From Vitis vinifera (taxonomy: Eukaryota; Streptophyta; Magnoliopsida; Vitales; Vitaceae), in contig NC_081813.1 in NCBI RefSeq assembly GCF_030704535.1, positions 8,361,501 to 8,425,500 of the forward strand: 64,000 nt of DNA, read 5' to 3'. Positions 46,259 through 57,343 of this stretch are shown here, piece after piece. Each line of letters begins with the position of its first letter. Position 1 is the first letter of the stretch. Both the position numbers and the translations under genes were made by a program. The notes beneath the pieces are model-generated. The model was given only the letters and a program-made list of their open reading frames with translations. It was not told where the DNA came from and ran no database searches.

Positions 46259-46265
46259 TATAAAT
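46259..46265 (+). promoter_or_regulatory. TATA-like box, arogenate dehydrogenase copy 2
   Basis: TATAAAT 72 bases before the ATG at 46331, conserved with 15947-15953. Confidence 0.45.
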
Positions 46266-47060
46266 TCCCCAAATGTGTCAGCACCTTCACTCCGTTGTCT
46301 CGTTCGACTCTCTCTCTGCGCCTCTTCAAGATGCTCTCCTTCCCTTCCTCAAAATCTTGCCCAACTGCAAAACCAGTGTTTCCGAATCTTCACTCATATC
46401 TCTCAGATTCCTTTTCTGGATCCCAATCTTTCTCTTTCAACCCACAAACTGGATTCAACCTCCACCCGAAATCTCTCCAAATCAGAGCCATGGAGGCCTC
46501 CCTAGACTACCACTTTGGAACCCAATTGCAAACCCATATCAAAACACCAACAAGCCTCAAAATCGCAATCATTGGGTTCGACAACTTTGGCCAGTTTCTA
46601 GCAAAAACCTTCGTCAGCCAGGGCCACACCGTCCTCGCCCACTCTCGCTCTGACTACTCCGACACGGCTGCTAAGCTCGGCGTTTCCTTCTTTAGTGACC
46701 CGCACGACCTTTGCGACGAACACCCAGAAGTGGTGATGCTATGCACCTTGATCATTTCGACAAAATCCGTGCTCAAATCGATCCCATTTCATAGACTACG
46801 GCGTAGGACGCTATTTGTGGACGTTTTGTCGGTGAAAGAATTTCCAAGAAGCTTATTTCTCGAAATCTTGCCTGAAGAGTTCGATATCCTCTGTACACAC
46901 CCAATGTTCGGTCCGGAGAGTGGCAAAAATGGGTGGGTAGGCCTTACTTTTATGTGCGATAAGGTCAGAATTGGAAACGATGATCCTAGAATCTCAAGGT
47001 GTGGGAGATTGTTGGATGTTTTTGCAAGAGAAGGGTGCAAAATGGTAGAGATGAGCTGTG

Positions 47061-47542
47061 TGTTTAATCAACCATTATAAATCCAAGAACTCTACATAAG
47101 AATCTCATGTTAAATCATATAAAGAAATGTGCCTGAACGTTTTATGGAATGCGAACATACTGAATCCAGACTAACCTGAGTTCATTGTGGGTGTAGATGA
47201 ATAAGGTATGGATCTTCTAAGGCTGTAGAGGGCTATCCACCTTTTAGTAATCTCTTTGATGATGGGAGCAAGAGAGAACGAGTTTTGTTCTTTATTCAAA
47301 AGATGTGATCATTTGAAGAACAGACACTTACCCTTTATATACCCTCCTGCCTTAGGGACCATACCCTTTGGGTTATTGGGCCTCACAAGTCTTAGCCCAT
47401 CATCTAAGGCCTGTGATGACATTGGGCTCTACACATAAGGTTACCCATACTCTAGATCAATCAACAATCATATATATATATATATGGATAGCTAAATCCT
47501 GAATAATGGTTAATATGATGTGAGTCCACATTTATTCTAACA
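47061..47542 (-). repeat. 3' LTR (minus sense) of the copia element, copy 2
   Basis: 482 bases, the same length as its counterpart 16752-17233, with scattered substitutions. Confidence 0.9.
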
Positions 47543-48105
47543 ATCTCCCACTTGGACCACATATATTAGCCAACAATGTTCATGATAATACTTCATTGAG
47601 CTCATCTTTGCTATCCTATTCAAATATCCTTAAACAATCTGGTCTACTAATTATGCTAACATAGCATCAAAGCGGCCTTCATTAATCACAATTATAACTA
47701 AACCCATCAATGATCACAACATTAACAAAATTAGCAACATGGATCAAGTATGGATGTGTAGCATGGAAATTACATAGAATGTGATATTTAATATGTTTAT
47801 TTCCAATTGGTCCTACTTTATGACTAAAAATAGTCAAATTCCACTTTCAACACTTGATGCTAAACTGCTTCTGAAAGTCATCATTTCAATTAAGAGTATT
47901 CAAAGACAGTAGTCTTTAAAAACAAGGTCTGTACAGATAATACAAACATAATATCACATCAAGAAAACAAACACAAAATCTAAATACAAACTCCCACTAT
48001 ACTAGCACATCATCAATGTGTACAACACCCATATGTGTGACATGCTCATGATATACTTTGGGTGGCAAACCCTTAGTGAGTGGATCCACAATCATGGAGT
48101 TTGTG

Positions 48106-51025
48106 TGTGGACCCACATTTTTCACGTGCGTCCCCACTCGATCGGCGAGACTCGCTTTTTATTTGTGAAAAATTAATTTTTGGAAAAAGTTGGAGTCACC
48201 ACTTATTTTATTTTTATTTTAAAGGGAAAATAAAACAAGAAAGAAAAACCCTAAAATGTGACTCCATAATTTTTGGAAAAAGCGTGTCTTTGAAAAACTC
48301 GAGTCTAAGTCTGGGGATCAGGTTACCTATTGGGAAGGTACCTTTAAAAGGTAGCACCCCTCTAAGCCCTATAAAGGTCTCTACTAACTAAGTTGACGGA
48401 AATATGACAATTAATCGATTGATCATAGATACCGAAGTAGGTTAGGTGATTTCAAATATTGCATGCTTAAAAAGAGAACAAACCATAAGAGAGAGTCGAA
48501 GTGCGTACCTGAACGACTTCTCAAGCGCTATCATGAAACATAAGAGTTAGTGTAGAAATCTATCACACAACATGTGTCTTATCTGGGCTAATCTAGTATA
48601 TATTTAAACACCTAAGAATCACATCATGCATGAATATAGTCACCAATAGCATACGTGTCCATAGAATTCTCGAAAAAAGGATGAGAAGGAGCGTACCTGG
48701 ATAGCAAGCTAAAACGCCTTTACGGGAAGCAAGGTTAGCCCAATAACAAATATAAAACAAATTCAAGCATATCTCTAAGAGGAATCAAAATCAATTAAAT
48801 ACCAAACAATCATCTTTAAAATCAATATTAGTGAAGATATCAAGAATGTAGGACCACCCACCAAAGTCCATATTGCTTTTGCACGAATTGATTCAATGAA
48901 TTCCATTGTTTGGAATCATGAAGTTTGTTCATGCTTATTGAAAATCGGTTGAAAATCAAATAAAATAGTGAAAACGTGTGCCGGAAGGAAAATGGCAGCA
49001 AAAGGGTGTTGAAATCTGGATTTTATTGCCTAGAGAAGGTCTAAAGATGAATTTTTCAAAGTTGAGAATGTTTAGTTGAACAATGATTCAAAAATTCAAT
49101 TTAAAACAATAAGTTCCCAATCAAAGAAGCGAATAGAGGAGAAGGTGGAACGTCGGCCGGATAGAATGGCGGCTGTGAGATATCCGGAGAGAGTAGGATG
49201 TCGGCCGGATATAATTGCGGCTGTGAGACATCCGGAGAAAATGAGATGTCGGTCGGATAGAATGGCGGCTGTGAGACACCCGGAGAAAGTGGGATGTTGG
49301 CCGGATAGAATTGCGGCTGTGAGACATCCAGAGGGTAGGATGTTGGCTGGATATAATGACGGCTGTGAGATATCTGGAGAGAGTAGGATGTTGGCCGGAT
49401 AGAATGGCGGCTGTGAGACATTAGGAGAAAGTGGGATGTTGGCCGGATAAAATTGCGGCTGTGAGACATCCGGAGAGGGTAGGATGTCGGCCGGATAGAA
49501 TGGCAGTTGTGAGATATCCAGAGAGAGTAGGATGTTGGCCGGATAGAATTGCAGCTGTGAGACATCCGGAGAAGGTAGGATGTTGGCCGGATAGAATGGC
49601 TGCTGTGAGACATCCGGGTGGAATTGGTGAGAATTTCCGTCCGGGTGGAATGAGCGATGCCATAAACTAAGAACCCTCAAGAACTATGGTAACCTCTGCA
49701 TCTGTTTAACTCCAAGAAAAACCGTTTTACACAACCTTTATCAAGTTCCCAACTTTCTCAGAATGCTCATGGACTCCATATCCGAGAATACCAAGGTAAA
49801 GAAAGGGAAGAAACGTAGATACAGAAGCACGCAAAAAAGACCAAGAAAGAGAAGAAAATAAAACAGGGGAAAAGAAGACAGTCGGTGGGTGTTTTAAAGC
49901 CAGATTAGGACACAAATGGGGGCAAGACCCATAACATCGAATTCAAAGGTAAACTTATATTCAGATTGCTTTCGGATGGAACCAAAGACATTAAAAGGAA
50001 TATTAAAATAGCATAAATATGCAAGCAAACTAGTCTCAACTAATCAAATTGTGGCCCTTGCGTCCACACCAAATGACAAGAATGAATCTTCAGAAAACTA
50101 AGAAGTCAGGAAAGATTGAAACTGAATGGTGAAATAGCAAAAATCTGGAAACATACATGCGCGTTCTCCTCTCCAATTGCTTGGTTCCAAGCTACTGTAC
50201 CTTTTCTCGACTGAGAAATCTGCTCTCAAACCTTTTTCCGTCCACCAATCTTCTCCCTTCCTATACGTATTTCAAGTCCCTCTCTTCTATGCCTCCTTTC
50301 CGACGATCCTCTCATGCACCCCCTGTTCTTTTCCTTTTCTTCTTATATTCGTATCAGCCTCTCAAACTCAATATGTTCAAGAGAATCCACTTTCCTTTCT
50401 TCTATTTCCCTTCCTTTTTCAAAAATCAGAATGCTCTCTCTCCTCTCATGCAAGATATTCTCTTACCATATGTATGCAGCCACGTTAATTCATTTTTCCT
50501 CATAAAATATTTCTCTTACCTTTTTGAGCGCACGTGCCTTAGTGAGAGTTGAATAGCAGCCCATATTCTTTTATCAAACAATAGAAAAACAAAAATAGAG
50601 AGAATAAAAACAAAAAGAGTTAGCAATCTTGCAAACTATCAAATATTAAAATAAAATAAAAATAAATAAAGTAAAACAAAATAGTTGAATAAAATAGTCA
50701 ATCCTATGCGGGCCATGCAAGTCACACAAAAAGTGAGTCTAAAAGTGCTTACTGGGCCAAGTGTGTCTAAATGGGTTTAGAGCGGTGTCTAATGGGCCAA
50801 GTGTACCTAAAAGCTATCCTAAAAATGAACGAAAAAAAGCCTAAGTCTAAATTAGGGCTGTCAAGAGTCACAATAAGGGGTCAGATAATCTCTCAACCAA
50901 AATCTCCGAGGTGACTCAGAAAAAGGTAAGTTGTACGAGTAGTAATGGGCCACCAAGGAGTTATTATGGAGCATTAAAAATGAATTTAAAGACATGTGCT
51001 AAAGGGACAAAATTGAGGGTGTACA
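48106..51025 (-). mobile_element. Solo LTR (2.9 kb) of the TGTAGACCC family inserted in copia RNase H
   Basis: Starts TGTGGACCCACATTTTTCAC and ends AAATTGAGGGTGTACA, with a perfect target duplication TTGTG (48101-48105 and 51026-51030). Unit 1 has the empty site near 17791-17796. It lies in the RNase H remnant of the minus-strand copia, splitting it after the SKHIDIKF region. It contains the 48-bp array and no coding domain. It is homologous to 3568-6258 in reverse. Confidence 0.9.
49142..49650. repeat. 48-bp tandem repeat array inside the solo LTR
   Basis: About ten units of GCCGGATAGAATGGCGGCTG, then TGAGACATCCGGAGA and a G-rich spacer. The period of 48 keeps several frames open on both strands. 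It is the reverse of the 49-bp array at 4605-5245. Confidence 0.92.
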
Positions 51026-51030
51026 TTGTG

Positions 51031-52024
51031 CTTATGTGTTCAATTGATACTTGAAGACTTTGAACTCTTTCTTTCACAACCAAGAACTTGATGTCAATGT
51101 GTTTAGATTTTGACGAACTTCGGTTGTTCTTAGAATATAATTTTACAGCCTTATTATCACAGTTGATTCTCAATGGTTTCTCAATCCCATCAATAATTCA
51201 CAACTGAGTGATAAAATTCCGCAGCCATATCCCATGGTTTGATGCCTCGTAGCAGACTATGAATTCTACCTAACATTCCAACAATGTACGCAATATACAG
51301 ACGCATATAAACTTGTGCATACATGAGACTTCCTACTGTTGAGGCATAGGGAAACCTCTCCATATCCTTTTTCTCAAGTTCATTTTTCGGACATTGCTGC
51401 AAACTAAATTTATCGCCTTTTGCCACAAGCGTGTCTCCTGGTGCACAATTGCTCATGCCAAACCTTCTTAACACCTTATCGATGATCGCCTTTCATTGAT
51501 TTCATCTCATCCTTCATGGCTTCTATCCACTTTTTAGAGTCAGAACTTTGTTTGACTTGACTAACTGAAATTGGATCATCTTCCAGACCCATGTGAAACT
51601 CATATTCCTGGAGATATATAACATAATCATCTGAAATTGTACTTCTCCTTTCTCTAGTGGATCTCCTCAGTGGCACTTGTACTTGAGGTTCTTGAGGTTG
51701 TTGAGTTACCTCTTCATGAACTTGAATTGGTTCCATAACTTGAGTAGGAGGAATCCCAGGTGTGTCTACAATCTCTGTTATTGGTTGTACATTCTGGATA
51801 GTGTCATCAATCATAATATGACCATGTCCAGTTGTAATAATAGGAATACTACCAGATTCCTCTTCAAAGACCACCTTTCTTAATGATTCTCTCCCACTTA
51901 ACTCAACATCCTCAATAAACTTAGCATTGCCCATTTTAAAGAAGGATCTAGTTGAGGGGTCATAAATAAATATCATGCATATATGAATAAATAAAAATTT
52001 AAACATATATATATATATATGCAT
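51031..52024 (-). pseudogene. Remnant of copia pol, copy 2
   Basis: As at 17690-18750: integrase tail and RT start (51476-52024), RT end (VLRRFGMSNCAPGD, GSLMYAQVYM) and RNase H (CDNKAVKLYSKNNRSSSKS). The short RNase H end lies on the other side of the solo LTR (about 47990-48105). The linker here has extra residues compared with copy 1, for example FKMGNAKFIEDV, so copy 1 suffered a small private deletion there. The missing RT core is shared. Confidence 0.85.
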
Positions 52025-52029
52025 GTGAG

Positions 52030-53270
52030 CCTATTACAAGATACCTAGCACAAACATTAATATTCAGTATTTGGAAAAAAATATCAGTTTGTAATTGTTA
52101 TCCTTTGACAAAATTAATTCATAAATATTGACAATAAAACCGAAGCAATATGCCTATCTTTGGACTGACATACAACAAGTAAGATAAACTTTATATGTCA
52201 CATATTTATGACTACTTTATTTATTATTATATTAAAATAATCTTCATTTGGGCCGATTATTTTAAATAATAATAATAATAATAACATGTTTAGATATTAT
52301 AAAATAAATAAATTATGTAATATAAGTTACTTTGGCAACTAATATACATTCATTTATTTTAAAAAAAAAATATTAAACACAAATGGAGCATAAAATGATG
52401 GGAAAATTTTCCGATCCATCTTATATAAATTAAAAACTGAGGGTCCAAGGTTGGACTGCAAAAGAAGGTGGTCCACCATCTCCCTAAAATTCTTGTGCAT
52501 GCAGCACCAGCTTGGTAGCAACATGGCTTCTTTTAATAGATTATCAAATAGTCAAAATGTTTACCAAATATGCAATTTAAACAAAAAATATACTTTAATA
52601 GGGACTTTACAGCCTGAAACTTTCGCATCCCTCAAAAGGGCAATCCCCAATCCCTTCTTCTATGGTGTCCAGAAATGATCCAACTAGGACTTAAAAAAAA
52701 AAAAAAAACATTCACCCTCCACCAAGTAGCCTTCACATAGACTAAGGATCAACGGAATTTTATCAAGGATTAACAAACCTTTATAACTGAAAGTTCATTG
52801 GTGGCAGAATCCAAATTGTCACCCTGCCTGAGTTTAGATACCATATAATAATTTGGTACCCATGCATCATAAACATGGATGCACAATAACCATTTTTATA
52901 GCTATCAAGGTATATATGACAATAAACATGTGCATAAATAGACACAACTCAATATGGGAAATATGAAGTGAACCTGGGCATATTAATTAATAATTTTTAT
53001 TTTTATTTGTTATATTTTTATTATTTTATTTTATTTTTATTTTTTATCTTATCTCATCTTATGTAGCCCCAAACAACCCAAGGTCGTTTGCAACCACGTC
53101 ACTCTTGGAGCGGCACCAGTAGCGGTGCCGGAGTTGTCCTCGAGCCACCGATGGCGAAACGTTGTCGCCATCACCGGAATGGTGATTTCCCATTTCCAAA
53201 CGACGGCGCCACCACCGGAATGACATTGTAACGGCATTGCTGGCAAGCAGCCCTACCTGTGGCGCGACGC
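52030..53270 (-). mobile_element. Non-coding internal part of the minus-strand copia, copy 2
   Basis: Collinear with 18780-19999. Homopolymer and (AAT)n lengths differ. At about 53255-53265 it carries the uninterrupted site of the solo LTR found in unit 1 (CCTACCTGTGGCG). No gene seen. Confidence 0.65.
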
Positions 53271-54428
53271 CGTGATGAGCAGATGGCGTTTGGAGTGCCT
53301 GAAAGACGCCTTAACGGTGTCTTAACGAGGCTTGGAAACGACGCTGCAAACGGCGCCTGGTATGGCGCCTGAAACGTGCTTTGAATGGCGCCTGAAGTGG
53401 CCTTGAATGCGCAACCAACTGGTGCAGTGAAGCGCGCCTTGAATAGCGCTTGAACAGCGCCTGGTATGGTGCCTAAAGTGCATTTGAAACGACGCTCTTC
53501 ACCGACATCGGATGACCCTTGAATGACGTCTTAAACTCCTGTAAGGAGGCCTGCAACAACGCCTTCAATACATTATATATATATATACTACAGCCCAAAA
53601 GACCTAAGGTCCCCTGTAACCGAATCATGCGTAGCACCAAAATGGCATTGGTAGGTGCAACTCCGCCAAACGACGTCGCCGATAGGGGATGACGCCAAAA
53701 TGGCGTCTTCACTGCGTTTTGATTGGAAGTGACGCCAAACGGCATCTTCGACTGAAGTGACGCCAAATGGCATCTGGAAATGACGCCTATACGGTGCTTG
53801 TAACGGCGTCTAGAACGGCGCCTGTAACGGCGTCTAGAACGGCGCCTGTAACGGCGTCTAGAACGGCGCCTGTAACGGCGTCTAGAACGGCGCCTGTAAC
53901 GGCGTCTAGAACGGCGCCTGTAACGGCGTCTAGAACGACGCCTGTAACGGCGTCATTGGAATGCTTGAAAACGACGTCTCTTGAATGCCTGAAACGACAC
54001 CAAACGACACCTTTTTCGAGCACCAGACAGGCGCCAAAACGACGCCCCTCACTGGTGTTGCAAGCATCACCCCCATCACTGGTAGTGGCGCCCAGATGAT
54101 GCCATTTTCGCGCTGAGGTTCATCTTTATCCTTGCTGACCACAGCGCTATTCCCTGCTCTCCTGAAACCCGAATCACCACCCTCCCTAATGGCCTCCGAA
54201 TCGCCACAGAATTTCACCTCCTAGGTCGTGCCGCGGTTGTTAGTGTCTGGATCTACTCCAGAAGCCGCTTCGAGAGCGACGCCACCAACGACATGGCTCA
54301 TTTTCTGGAACGTATGGTGTTCGAGGGCACAGAAAAGAGGCCGGCTGAGGGTTTTGGTGAAGGAAATTGAGAGCATGGCAATCCCTTGATGATTTAAAAA
54401 ATCGCAATTTCTTAATGATTTTAACATG
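53271..54428 (-). mobile_element. GC-rich GACGCC-repeat internal region of the minus-strand copia, copy 2
   Basis: Counterpart of 26679-27666, with the same GACGCC/GACGTC/GGCGCC phrases and the same short minus-strand frame after the primer site (54221-54427). No gag homology seen. Confidence 0.6.
53792..53950. repeat. 24-bp minisatellite, expanded in unit 2
   Basis: About six near-perfect copies of a 24-base unit containing GTAACGGCGTCTAGAACGGC followed by GCCT. Unit 1 (about 27148-27190) has a single diverged copy. Each unit is a near palindrome around CTAG. Being 8 codons long, it keeps frames open on both strands (for example a repeated TASRTAPV), which I do not regard as a gene. Confidence 0.95.
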
Positions 54429-54444
54429 CTGCTCTGATACCAAT

Positions 54445-54822
54445 TGTTTAATCAACCATTATAAATCCAAGAACTCTACATAGGAATCTCATGTTAAATC
54501 ATATAAAGAAATGTGCCTGAATGTTTTATGGAATGCGAACATACTGAATCCAGACTAACCTGAGTCCATTGCTAAGGCTGTAGAGGGCTATCCACCTTCC
54601 AATAATCTCTCTGACGATGGAAGCGAGAGAGAACGGGTTTTGTTTTTTATTCAAAAGATGTGATCATCTGAAGAACAAACACTTAGCCTTTATGTACCCT
54701 CTTGCCTTAGGGACCATACCTTTTGGGTTATTGGGCCTCACGAGTCTTAAGCCCATCATCTAAGGCCCGTGATGGCATTAGACTCTACACATAAGGTGGC
54801 CCATACGCTAGATCAATCAGCA

Positions 54823-54859
<37 letters not shown>

Positions 54860-54916
54860 GGATAGCTAAATCCTGAATAATGGTTAATATGATGTGGATC
54901 CACATTTATTTTAACA
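54445..54916 (-). repeat. 5' LTR (minus sense) of the copia element, copy 2
   Basis: 472 bases with a long (TA)n tract at 54826-54858. A deletion of about 38 bases near 54570 removes the GTGGGTGTAGATGAATAAGG segment present in the other three LTR copies. Confidence 0.9.
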
Positions 54917-55217
54917 CTGTACAGATCACGACAAGTACTCAGCGGAGTCTCAGTTCATAACCCACACAATGGGGAGGGTTTTAGCGAGGTTCGGGTTATA
55001 ATCAAGCTCCATTAACACCAAAGGGTATGAAACATTGCTAAAATTGGTGGAGAACACAGCGAATGACAACTTTGATTTGTACTATGGGTTGTCCATGTAC
55101 AATAATAATGCCATGGAGCAGCTGGAGAAGTTGGAGTTGGTCTTTCAGTCTCTTAAGAGGGAACTTTTTGGGAATTTGCAGTCTCTTTATGGAAGGAAGT
55201 TGTTTGAAGGAGAGTGA

Positions 55218-56861
55218 GAGGAGAGAGACCTGGCGCAAAAGCTGCTCCTTAATAGTGTTTTGGATTCTTGGAAACTTACAACTCTTTAGTTGGTTTGTTT
55301 ATCATCTGGAGGAGTGCAAATGCAATAGAATTATTGAAAATCAAATTTCATTCTTATGATTTATCATTTGTTTTTACTCTAATGGCTTGGCATGAGAGAA
55401 TTAGTAATTTTTAATTAACAATGAATTGGTAATTGGTTTGAGAGATTTCAAGAAGAAAATTGGTAAATTTTTTTTTTGTTTAAATAATATAAAAAATATA
55501 AGGAAAGAAAATATTTAGGTTATATTTAAGAAATAATTGATAAAAAAAATGAAATAGTCCTCATATTTATGAATTTGTCCCTTATGTTTTTGTTCGGAGA
55601 GTAACCAATTTTTGACAGAAGTGTTCTTAACCCTTTCAAGTTTTAATAATATATTATAAAATATTATTTTTACAAATAAAATAAAATAAAATAATAATGA
55701 CATTTTTATCGACAGGAGGGCAAAAAAAGGATGAAGTGTTGATTTTTAAAATTGAGTTTGTAATGACCATTTTAAGAAAATAATCTTATATTTAAATTGA
55801 GTTTCCAAGAACTTTTTATTTTTTAAGTATTAAAAATACTGAACACTTTTTATAATAATTGCTAAACACATTTTTAATTTAAAAAAATAAGAGGAAAGAA
55901 AATAAAAAGGAAAAATATAAAAAAAAGAAAAGATTTCAAGCCAATAATTTTTTTTTTTTTTTTAGACTAAGACTAAGACTTTTTTTAGAAAGATATCAAA
56001 ATATAACATTCACCTTCTTCATTTGTTAATGTTGTAAAAGGCAAAGTTATTATTAAAATAACTTAAGAAAAAAAAAAACCCTACCTTTCTCCTCCATTAA
56101 TTTATTCGATATGGGTACAAATGCTCCACTCACATGCCCTCTTGTAAGACCTTAGAAAGCTAAGATTAGTGGCTTATTCATTGTTCTCCCTTTCCTCTTC
56201 TAAAGAGACAGTAGAACATTAATCTATATATATAATATGGTATATTGTACAACTTTTAAAATTAATTATTATAAAGACATATTAAAAATAACATTTGAGA
56301 TGAGGATAATTCAATATGATAATATTTTTTTTGAGCTAATAAGAGAAATATGTATAACCCTATGGGATACAATTATATATTAGTATGGTAAAATCGTTCA
56401 AATTAATTTTTAAATTGAATTAAATATATAACCTCCTTAACATGGCAATTTTTTTTTTTTTTTTTTTACTTTTATAATGAACTTTTCTATATATTCAAAC
56501 CTATTTTGCATATAACAGTTAAATTACTTCACTTCTAAACAATTAGGATATTCGATTTTATTAGATGAGAAATAGGTATCTTAGGATATAATTTTAAATA
56601 AGATATAATATCCTTATATATTAAATTTAATGAATGTTATATCTAAGATAACATATTTAATAAAATATGTTATATTATGTTTATATTTAGTTTACAAAAT
56701 AAATAAAAAAACAAAGTAAAGCATATATTATTTTAAATATTTAAAATGAAAATTATATTGCATTTCAATATTTTCTATTTTAGAAAAAATGAAAATTTGT
56801 TTCAATATTTATGATTAAAACATTTAAACTTTGTAAATAAAAGTTTTTTTATTATGTTATT

Positions 56862-56911
<50 letters not shown>

Positions 56912-57264
56912 TATTATTTTATAAATATTGTTCAGTTCTTATTTTTTAATCATAAATTTAATTTTATACTAATTTTTATTTTATTTTATTTTGCAAGATC
57001 ATTAATATAAAAAAAATAAAAATTAAGAAATAAATTTATGATATAAGAGATATGTATATTCTACATTTTAAGTTTGGATTAAAATATCATATGTAGTTTG
57101 GCACATGGGCACAAAAGGCGACTAGTAGTTGATTGCTTCCCTTCGTATGATCAAAATCTCTAAAAATCCTATTGTTCCACCAAATAGATGTATGCTCGTT
57201 TGCTATCAAATGGAAAAGGAAAACCTATGGTATATGAATCTGGATATTGTCCACAAAGGAAAAC
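55218..57264. other. AT-rich spacer, unit 2
   Basis: Collinear with 28480-30523. It has (TA)n at 56866-56903, longer than in unit 1. No gene seen. Confidence 0.75.
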
Positions 57265-57311
57265 CTTAGGTTGTCCAAGTTTCTCAGGTCTCCTATTTGG
57301 CATTCATCATT
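57265..57311 (-). pseudogene. 47-bp NLR LRR fragment upstream of V-PPase, copy 2
   Basis: Same fragment as 30524-30570 with one T to C change (TTGTCCAAG), so the fusion predates the duplication. Confidence 0.85.
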
Positions 57312-57343
57312 ATGATCAAAATCTAGATATTGCTATCGAATAA

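Larger units (their letters stand above)
47061..54916 (-). mobile_element. Ty1/copia-type element inside the dehydrogenase, copy 2
   Basis: Same insertion as 16752-28178, duplicated with the segment: flanks CTGTG (47056-47060) and CTGTA (54917-54921) show the same mismatch. LTRs 47061-47542 and 54445-54916. Without the nested LTR the length is about 4.93 kb. It is slightly longer than copy 1 without its insert, mostly because of the 24-bp array. Confidence 0.9.
46331..55217 (+). pseudogene. Arogenate dehydrogenase pseudogene, copy 2, split by copia
   Basis: The better preserved copy. The 5' part (46331-47060) is open from MLSFPSSKSC through the transit peptide and dehydrogenase domain to KMVEMSC, without the frameshift of copy 1, and keeps SDYSDTAAKLG, LFVDVLSVKEFPRS and CTHPMFGPESGKNGW. 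The 3' part (54922-55217) reads ADHDKYSAESQFITHTMG and then, after a TAA at 54999-55001, the C-terminus to TGA at 55215-55217. Shared defects: GFDNFG in place of the family GxGxxG, the copia insertion and the TAA. Gln is kept at the site where copy 1 has TAG. A read-through of the 5' part into the LTR would give a protein of about 245-249 residues, which lacks the C-terminal domain. Confidence 0.9.

Noticed and set aside
49096..49680. Overlapping open frames on both strands, up to 194 codons
   Set aside because: By-product of the 48-bp array, whose length is a multiple of three.
50157..50552. Phe/Ser/Leu-rich open frame of 131 codons in the solo LTR
   Set aside because: Pyrimidine-rich LTR sequence; no domain, and the related LTR at 3568 has no matching frame.
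41728..51025. 41728-45651 and 48106-51025 as the two LTRs of one element
   Set aside because: Each has its own perfect target duplication and the sequence between them is unit 2 DNA found without insertion in unit 1.
53767..54099. A repeated TASRTAPV frame and its minus-strand counterpart
   Set aside because: Generated by the 24-bp minisatellite, absent in unit 1.
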